From: Actinoplanes sp. SE50/110
GTDB taxonomy: Bacteria > Actinomycetota > Actinomycetes > Mycobacteriales > Micromonosporaceae
DNA length: 64,000 nt
Assembly: GCF_900119315.1 (NCBI RefSeq)
Contig: NZ_LT827010.1
Coordinates: 4,187,001 to 4,251,000, forward strand
Direction: 5' to 3'
Part shown: piece after piece, positions 59,735-64,000 of the stretch
How positions within the stretch are numbered: the first letter of the stretch is position 1
Layout: each line of letters opens with the position of its first letter
Notes under the pieces: model-generated
Told to the model about the DNA's origin: nothing
Database searches by the model: none
What the model saw: the letters and a program-made list of their open reading frames with translations, nothing else
Made by a program: the position numbers and the translations under genes

Positions 59735-59971
59735 TACCCAACCTCGCGGATGATTGGCTTACTACTCCAACCCAGCCCTACCGCTGCGCAAAATCCAGAA
59801 TCACGATGGTGTCGAATAAAATCGGCCTCTGTGCCATCTCGACGTCGCCCGGTCCGGCACGAGGCAAATGACGCACCGCCCAAATCGAGACGCGCTCTCA
59901 TGCCGCCGACAAGGCGCTCGACGCCCGGGCCTGATGATGTCCGGGCGTACGTGCTGCCAGCCGCTGCCAGA

Positions 59972-60160
59972 TCAGCAGCGCGGCCGCGCTGCGAACCAGT
60001 GGGAGGCGAAGACAAAGGTGCCGACTGCAGTGCCGGTCATCAAACCGGTGGTCCACTCATGCTGGGAGCCGCCAACAGCGAGCGTGAAGACCACCGAGGC
60101 CGCGAGCCCGGTGACTGCCGCGCCGCGCTTGGTGAAAGCGGTTCGATCAGGTGCGTTCAT
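59972..60160 (-). CDS. Small membrane protein inside the mobile element, 62 residues
   Basis: ATG 60160 (NAPDRTAFTKRGAAVTG). Two hydrophobic segments, VTGLAASVVFTLAVGG and GLMTGTAVGTFVFASHW, with a short polar hairpin between them. No family recognised; ribosome site weak. The 237 bp to its left (59735-59971) contain no gene that I can support, nor do the 164 bp to its right up to the transposase remnant. Confidence 0.45.
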   Translation of the reverse strand: MNAPDRTAFTKRGAAVTGLAASVVFTLAVGGSQHEWTTGLMTGTAVGTFVFASHWFAARPRC

Positions 60161-60324
60161 TACCTGATTCTGCGACGAGCACAGCCCGTGGGCGACAGCG
60201 TCCGGCGATGCTCTCGGATGACGCATAAAGTCGGCGCACTGGGTAGGCCGGGTCGAAGTGCACTCCATTGCCGGAGATAACGCGCGGGCCGCTGCGCAAC
60301 GCCGCCTGCTAAGCGGAGGCGCGG

Positions 60325-60591
60325 CTACCTCGGTGATGATCGATGGGGTCCGCCAGCCTGCAGCTCGATCTGGGCCGGACGGCCGCCGATCGCCGAATCG
60401 GCCAGCCAGCGTTTATACCGACTATCGACCCGATCACTCACCCTGCCGCAGCCGGTACAGGCAAACGCCTCCTCCATCCGGGTGCGGGCCCGGACGACTA
60501 CCACAGGACCGGTCGTTTCGACCGCGGTGCCAACGACAGTAGCCAGATGCGGCAGCAGATCGGAGAGCTCAACACCACATATCGTCAGGAT
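60325..60591 (-). pseudogene. ISL3-family transposase 5-prime remnant
   Basis: Reading inward from the right terminal repeat: ELSDLLPHLATVVGTAVETT, GPVVVVRARTRMEEAFAC, TGCGRVSDRVDSRYKRWLAD and SAIGGRPAQIEL. This is the zf-ISL3 zinc ribbon and linker (typical CPxCGxxSxRVHSRYxRRLADLxxGGR). The second zinc pair and the whole DDE domain are missing; the frame ends at TAG 60325 and has no start codon. Confidence 0.78.
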
Positions 60592-60625
60592 CGCCGGAAA
60601 GCCGCGCTTGCCTCAATTCCCCGTT

Positions 60626-60661
60626 CTAGTGGTCTCCCGCCACGAAAATCTTGCCAGAGCC
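60626..60661 (-). repeat. Right terminal inverted repeat of the ISL3-like element
   Basis: Reverse-strand sequence begins GGCTCTGGCAAG. It matches the left end at 33 of 36 positions and is followed on the outside by the duplicated GCTCCATC. Confidence 0.85.
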
Positions 60662-60719
60662 GCTCCATCGAGTACACCGACACCTGACGGCGGCAGCTGA
60701 CACTGCCTCGGGGTGCCGA

Positions 60720-61120
60720 TCACGCGAGGTGGACCAGGCCGGCCGGGGTCGGGCGGAAGCCGCAGCGGTCCAGGTAGAAGTGTTCGAGGTGGGGTTCGAA
60801 GTCGACGTGGAGCCACTCGCAGCCGGCGGCGCGGGCCTCGGCGGTGGCGGCCCGCACCAGGGCGGCGCCGAGGCCCTGGCTCCGGTGGTCCGGGTCGACG
60901 GCGGTGTCCAGGAGGAAGGCGTGGCTGCCGCTGTCCCAGCAGACCTGAAGGAAACCGATCAACCGGTCGTCGTCGAAGGCGCCGATCCAGGTGAGGGCGT
61001 GCCGGGAGAGTCGCCGGGACCACGGGCGGATGGCCGAGGGGTCGGCGTTGAAGGCGCGGGCGTGCAGGGTGCTGAGCTCTGGTCGTCCACCGGGAACCGT
61101 GGGATGAGGGTGATCGCCAT
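60720..61120 (-). pseudogene. GNAT acetyltransferase with a probable one-base frameshift
   Basis: The C-terminal frame (60720-61077) encodes a good GNAT core: ELSTLHARAFNADPSAIRPW, LTWIGAFDDDRLIGFLQVCW, HAFLLDTAVDPDHRSQGLGAALVR (acetyl-CoA loop) and HLEHFYLDRCGFRPTPAG. It has no sensible start. The expected N-terminus (MAITLIPRFPVDD, ATG 61120) is present in another frame and meets it at about 61077-61081 if one base is added. So the gene carries a single-base deletion, or this is a sequencing error. If corrected it would be about 133 residues. Confidence 0.72.
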
Positions 61121-61158
61121 GCCGGCTCGGTATCGCTGCCGGGAAGGTGCGCGGATCC

Positions 61159-61977
61159 TTACTGTCGGGTGGTGCTCGGACCTTTCGCGGGGAATGCCGC
61201 GTCGAGAAGGGGGACGAGGTGCGCGGCCACCGATGCCGGGTCGCTGGTGTGCGGGGAGTGCCCACTGTCGATCACGACGAGCGAGGAACCCGGGATGAGG
61301 GCGTGAGCGTTCCGGGCGGCCGCGAGAGGTAGCACCGGGTCGTGCCGGCCCCAGACCACGACGGTCGGCGCGGTGATCCGTCCGGCCAGCCCGCGGAGAT
61401 CGTGCTCCGGCAGGGTGAAGCTGTGCCACATCTGCGTGACCGCTGTCAGTCCCGCGGCGGTGCGGGTGGTGGCGATCGCGTCGGTGCGTGCCCGCCGGTC
61501 GGCGCTCGTGCGGGAGCGCATGTACCACCGGGAGAAGCCGGGATAGACCGCTCGCGCGAACCAGGGGCGACCCATCAGCGCGCAGAACATGCGACTGTGC
61601 AGCCGGGGTGGCTCGAAGCCGCCACTGTCGACGAGCATCAGGCCCCTGACGAGGGCGGGGCGCCGGGCGGCGGTCCGCGCGGCCACGTTACCGCCGATCG
61701 AGTTGCCGACCAGGACCGCGCCGTCGGGAGCCAGCTGATCGAGGATCTGCTCGACCAGGTCGGCGAGATGCGGTTCATCCGCTGCCCGGCTGCCGGCGGG
61801 GGATTCGCCGTGGCCGGGCCAGTCGATGCCGATGCTGCGGAAGCGGTCCGGGAGCAGGGCCCGCAAGGCGTCGTAGTCGCGCCGGTGGTGGGCGCCGCTG
61901 GGCAGCAGGACGACGGCCGGACCGGACCCGCGCGCGTCGTAGGCGATCCGGCCGGTCGCGGTGTCGAGGAGGGGCAT
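61159..61977 (-). CDS. Alpha/beta hydrolase
   Basis: ATG 61977; 272 residues. PAVVLLPSGAHHRRDYDALR, IGIDWPGHGESPAG, VLVGNSIGGNVAARTA (nucleophile in G-N-S-I-G), VVVWGRHDPVLPL (acid) and IDSGHSPHTSDP (His) define the fold. Cap region about residues 130-190 with SRMFCALMGRPWFA. It resembles MhpC-type or esterase-like hydrolases. Expression is probably controlled by the divergent TetR gene through the 20-bp palindrome. Confidence 0.88.
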   Translation of the reverse strand: MPLLDTATGRIAYDARGSGPAVVLLPSGAHHRRDYDALRALLPDRFRSIGIDWPGHGESPAGSRAADEPHLADLVEQILDQLAPDGAVLVGNSIGGNVAARTAARRPALVRGLMLVDSGGFEPPRLHSRMFCALMGRPWFARAVYPGFSRWYMRSRTSADRRARTDAIATTRTAAGLTAVTQMWHSFTLPEHDLRGLAGRITAPTVVVWGRHDPVLPLAAARNAHALIPGSSLVVIDSGHSPHTSDPASVAAHLVPLLDAAFPAKGPSTTRQ

Positions 61978-61995
61978 GGCATGGACCGTAACACG

Positions 61996-62015
61996 GTGAC
62001 CGACCGGTCGGTCAC
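61996..62015. promoter_or_regulatory. 20-bp palindromic TetR operator
   Basis: GTGACCGACCGGTCGGTCAC is a perfect palindrome of the classical CGACCGGTCG type bound by TetR regulators. It lies 19 bp before the hydrolase start and 26 bp before the TetR start. Confidence 0.85.
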
Positions 62016-62040
62016 CCATCGTCCGGTCTAAACTCTCGAC

Positions 62041-62592
62041 GTGACACAGGACCTGCCCATGTCGGGAGCTCCGCAGACCCGCGAGGCGCTGCTGGATGCC
62101 GGCGCCGCGCTGGCGGAGCGGCACGGGCTGAGCGGCGTCAGCGTGAACATGGTGGTGGCGGAGGCGGGCGTCGCCAAGGGCACCTTCTACGTGCATTTCA
62201 AGGACCGGTCCGCGTTCGTCGACGCCCTGCACGCCCGCTTCCACGCCCGCGTCGAGGCCGGCATGGCGGCTGCCGTGGCGGGGTTGCCCAGGGGAGCCGA
62301 GCGGCTCCTTCGCGCCTTCGAGGTCTATCTCGACATCTCCCTGCAGAACCGGGGGGCCAAGGCCCTCTCGCTCGAGGTGCGCTCCGGCCCCGAGCAGGGC
62401 GCGATGACCGCACGGCGCGAGCGCCTCGCCGAAGGCGGGTTCGCCGACCTCGAGGCGATGGGTTGGGAGGACGTCGAAGCCACGGCTCAGCTGCTGGTCG
62501 CGATGGTGCGGGAGATCTCCGCGTTGGAGTTCGACGCCGGCCGTCCCCTGCCGGCGTCACGGCGCGCGCTTAGGCGCCTGCTCGACAGGTGA
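62041..62592 (+). CDS. TetR family transcriptional regulator
   Basis: GTG 62041 (or ATG 62059, MSGAPQTREALL); 183 residues. The HTH reads REALLDAGAALAERHGL, VNMVVAEAGVAKGTFYVHFKD and RSAFVDALHARFHARV. The ligand domain is short. It faces the alpha/beta hydrolase gene across a 20-bp palindrome, a standard repressor/target layout; the ligand is probably the hydrolase substrate. Confidence 0.92.
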   Translation: MTQDLPMSGAPQTREALLDAGAALAERHGLSGVSVNMVVAEAGVAKGTFYVHFKDRSAFVDALHARFHARVEAGMAAAVAGLPRGAERLLRAFEVYLDISLQNRGAKALSLEVRSGPEQGAMTARRERLAEGGFADLEAMGWEDVEATAQLLVAMVREISALEFDAGRPLPASRRALRRLLDR

Positions 62593-62646
62593 CCCGTCTG
62601 CCCGTCGTCAACGGGAAAAATTTCGACGCGCAAATCGACGCAGGGT

Positions 62647-62671
62647 GTTTGGGGCGATCGGGGACGGGTAG
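62647..62671 (+). promoter_or_regulatory. SigB-like promoter of the SRPBCC gene
   Basis: GTTT (62647-62650), 15-bp spacer, GGGTAG (62666-62671) fits the actinobacterial general-stress consensus GTTT-N14-16-GGGTAY except for the last base. A GATCGGG/CCCGATC inverted repeat (62656-62662 and 62674-62680) overlaps it. The gene starts 32 bp later. Confidence 0.55.
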
Positions 62672-62702
62672 TTCCCGATCATCCCGAGCGAAGGAGAACA
62701 TC

Positions 62703-63155
62703 GTGACTACGGTGACCGAGTCCGTTGACGTCAACGTGCCCGTCAGCACGGCGTACAACCAGTGGACGCAGTTCGAGGACTTCCCGAAGTTCATGGACGG
62801 CGTCGAATCGATCACCCAGACCGACGCCACCCACACCCACTGGGTGACCAAGGTGGGCGGTCAGATCCGCGAGTTCGACGCGGAGATTTCCGAGCAGCAC
62901 CCCGACGAGCGGGTCGCCTGGCACAGCACCGGCGGTGACACCAAGCACGCCGGCGTCGTCACCTTCCACCGGCTGAGCGACACCGAGACCCGGGTGACCA
63001 TCCAGCTCGACTGGGAGCCGGAAGGCTTCGTCGAGAAGGTCGGCAGCGCGGTCGGCGTCGACAGCCACCAGGTGAAGGCGGACGCCAAGCGGTTCAAGCA
63101 GTTCATCGAGGAGCGGGGCACCGCCACCGGCGGATGGCGCGGCGACGTTTCCTGA
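62703..63155 (+). CDS. SRPBCC/polyketide-cyclase-like protein
   Basis: GTG 62703 with AAGGAG six bases upstream; 150 residues. The pattern VTESVDVNVPVSTAYNQWTQFEDFPKFM, WVTKVGGQIREFDAEISE, RVAWHSTGGDTKHAGVVTF and the final helix KADAKRFKQFIEER is the common SRPBCC (cyclase/dehydrase, PF03364) subfamily of stress-induced actinobacterial proteins. It binds a hydrophobic ligand of unknown kind. The SigB-like promoter supports stress induction. Confidence 0.92.
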   Translation: MTTVTESVDVNVPVSTAYNQWTQFEDFPKFMDGVESITQTDATHTHWVTKVGGQIREFDAEISEQHPDERVAWHSTGGDTKHAGVVTFHRLSDTETRVTIQLDWEPEGFVEKVGSAVGVDSHQVKADAKRFKQFIEERGTATGGWRGDVS

Positions 63156-63189
63156 TCCACTGTGTCATGACCGGCGCTATGGTTGATCC

Positions 63190-63624
63190 ATGGCGTCGGT
63201 CAAACAGTTTCAGGTGACTTTCGACTGTGCAGACCCGGAGCGGGTCGCCCGTTTCTGGTGCGAGGTGCTGGGCTACGTCCCACCGGCTCCGCCGGCCGGC
63301 TTCGCCAGCTGGGATGACTACAACGCGAGCCGGCCGGCGGAGAAACGCAACGCCGGCTTCTCCTGCAGCGACCCGAACGGGGTCGGCCCGCGGCTGTACT
63401 TCCAGCGCGTCCCCGAGGGCAAAGTGGTGAAGAACCGGGTGCACCTGTGCGTCCGGGTGGGCACCGGCCTGGTCGGCGACGAGCGCCTCGCCGCCCTCGA
63501 AGCCGAGTGCGCCCGGCTCGAACCGCTCGGCGCCAAGCGGTTCCGGCTCCTGCTCGCCGACGGCGAGAACGAGTCGTGCCTGGTCATGCAGGACATCGAG
63601 GGCAACGAGTTCTGCCTCGACTAA
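63190..63624 (+). CDS. VOC family protein (glyoxalase fold)
   Basis: ATG 63190; 144 residues. ASVKQFQVTFDCADPERVARFWCEVLGY with the family-typical start, GPRLYFQRVPEGKVVKNRVHLCV and the C-terminal QDIEGNEFCLD are the usual features of the CADxxRVAxFW subgroup. The metal ligands appear to be His/Glu at FHLC/GNEF positions (V-H-L and E-F-C). Function unresolved; such proteins include resistance and dioxygenase-like enzymes. Confidence 0.9.
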   Translation: MASVKQFQVTFDCADPERVARFWCEVLGYVPPAPPAGFASWDDYNASRPAEKRNAGFSCSDPNGVGPRLYFQRVPEGKVVKNRVHLCVRVGTGLVGDERLAALEAECARLEPLGAKRFRLLLADGENESCLVMQDIEGNEFCLD

Positions 63625-63633
63625 CGGATCCGC

Positions 63634-64000
63634 CTAAATCCGGTCCTTGATCCAGAAGCCCTCCGGGAGCGCATCGACGTCGGCCGCGGAGCGGTCCAAC
63701 AGGTCGGCGATGGGCAGCAGCGCGGTCGATGCCGGGTCGCCGGACGCGGCCTGGTGACGGATGACGGCGGCCTGCTTGCGGGCCCGCTGCGGCACCGCGG
63801 TCGCGAAGGCACGACGGTCCTCGGCATAGCCGTACGCGTCGAGCAGCAGGTGGAATCGGCGGGCTCGGTCCCGCCGGTCATCCTCGGTCAGCGGGGTGCC
63901 GTCCTGCGGGGCGGCGAGCGGCACCCAGGTCAGCGCGGAGAACGCCACATCCCACTCCGGGACGGACGGGCTCGCGATGTCCCAGTCGCAGAAGCCGGCC
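63634..64000 (-). CDS. Aminoglycoside-phosphotransferase-fold protein, C-terminal part
   Basis: The frame is open at the right edge and runs to a stop at 63634-63636. The visible part begins GFCDWDIASPSVPEWDVAFS, which carries the metal-binding D-x-D of APH/choline-kinase folds (typical FIDWDxAxPGxxxxD), followed by FSALTWVPLAAP and the helical tail RRFHLLLDAYGYAEDRRAF and VIRHQAASGDPAS. The N-terminal ATP-binding lobe lies beyond the window. Substrate unknown. Confidence 0.85.
   Translation of the reverse strand, partial: AGFCDWDIASPSVPEWDVAFSALTWVPLAAPQDGTPLTEDDRRDRARRFHLLLDAYGYAEDRRAFATAVPQRARKQAAVIRHQAASGDPASTALLPIADLLDRSAADVDALPEGFWIKDRI

Larger units (their letters stand above)
58267..60661. 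mobile_element. Non-autonomous ISL3-family-like element carrying a TetR/DUF2867 cargo
   Basis: The ends are a 36-bp inverted repeat (58267-58302 and 60626-60661, 33 of 36 positions identical, outer sequence GRCTCTGGCAAGATTTTCGT). The unit is bounded by an exact 8-bp direct repeat GCTCCATC (58259-58266 and 60662-60669). ISL3-family elements generate 8-bp duplications and have ends beginning GGCTCT. The right end retains the zinc-ribbon start of an ISL3 transposase on the reverse strand; the remaining 85 percent of the transposase is missing. Cargo: a 50-codon frame, TetR, DUF2867 and a small membrane protein. The flanking duplication is unmutated, so insertion looks recent, and movement would need a transposase in trans. 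Confidence 0.82.

Noticed and set aside
1..64000. rRNA, tRNA and classical riboswitches
   Set aside because: No stretch was recognised by eye as a tRNA cloverleaf with TTCGA-type loop, an rRNA core or a known riboswitch. A covariance-model scan would be needed to exclude them.

Overview
The window is a high-GC actinobacterial chromosome segment. The GC bias in third codon positions, the many GTG starts, the GGAGG-type ribosome sites and the families present (DUF2510, DUF3618, actinobacterial holin-like membrane proteins, PAS-SpoIIE phosphatases, a short-chain XRE regulator paired with a flavoprotein) suggest a Micromonosporaceae member such as Actinoplanes. That placement is inference from style and gene content; there is no rRNA or marker gene here.

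Layout. 1-10300: envelope and secreted functions (DUF2231 and DUF2510 membrane proteins, a large secreted BNR protein, a holin-like/DUF3618 pair, NhaA antiporter, secreted PI-PLC-like enzyme, secreted GH43 with a carbohydrate-binding tail, SGNH hydrolase). 10500-17730: a hypothetical gene, an MBL-fold protein, then two large signalling proteins, a membrane-bound c-di-GMP phosphodiesterase with a degenerate GGDEF domain and a four-PAS/two-GAF/SpoIIE/HATPase phosphatase. 17850-25505: an amino-acid or dipeptide ABC importer plus M20 peptidase, an RpiR regulator, and divergent genes for two secreted cyanophycinase-like enzymes, which together look like a locus for using extracellular cyanophycin-like or isoaspartyl peptides. 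25550-28380: universal stress protein, TetR repressor and diguanylate cyclase sharing one operator type. 28600-34600: assorted small enzymes and stress proteins.

34627-45700 is accessory and partly decayed: an XRE regulator/flavoprotein pair divergent from small cysteine-containing and DivIVA-like genes, a collapsed peptide-ABC operon, PAS remnants, an Old Yellow Enzyme, several alpha/beta hydrolases and fragments. 45847-50545 is one compact operon (secreted esterase, ABC-2 exporter, histidine kinase, response regulator). 50650-57300 has a peptidoglycan-binding protein, a PadR-controlled FtsX-type ABC transporter and several small families.

57345-60661 is a mobile-element hotspot. The standout is a 2,395-bp unit with 36-bp imperfect terminal inverted repeats and an exact 8-bp target duplication. 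It holds only a decayed 5-prime piece of an ISL3-family transposase plus cargo: a TetR repressor, a 14-bp-arm palindromic operator and a divergent DUF2867 gene. It looks like a non-autonomous, passenger-carrying ISL3 derivative. The right end (60720-64000) has a frameshifted GNAT, an alpha/beta hydrolase with a divergent TetR and 20-bp palindrome, an SRPBCC protein behind a SigB-like promoter, a VOC protein and a partial aminoglycoside-phosphotransferase-fold gene.
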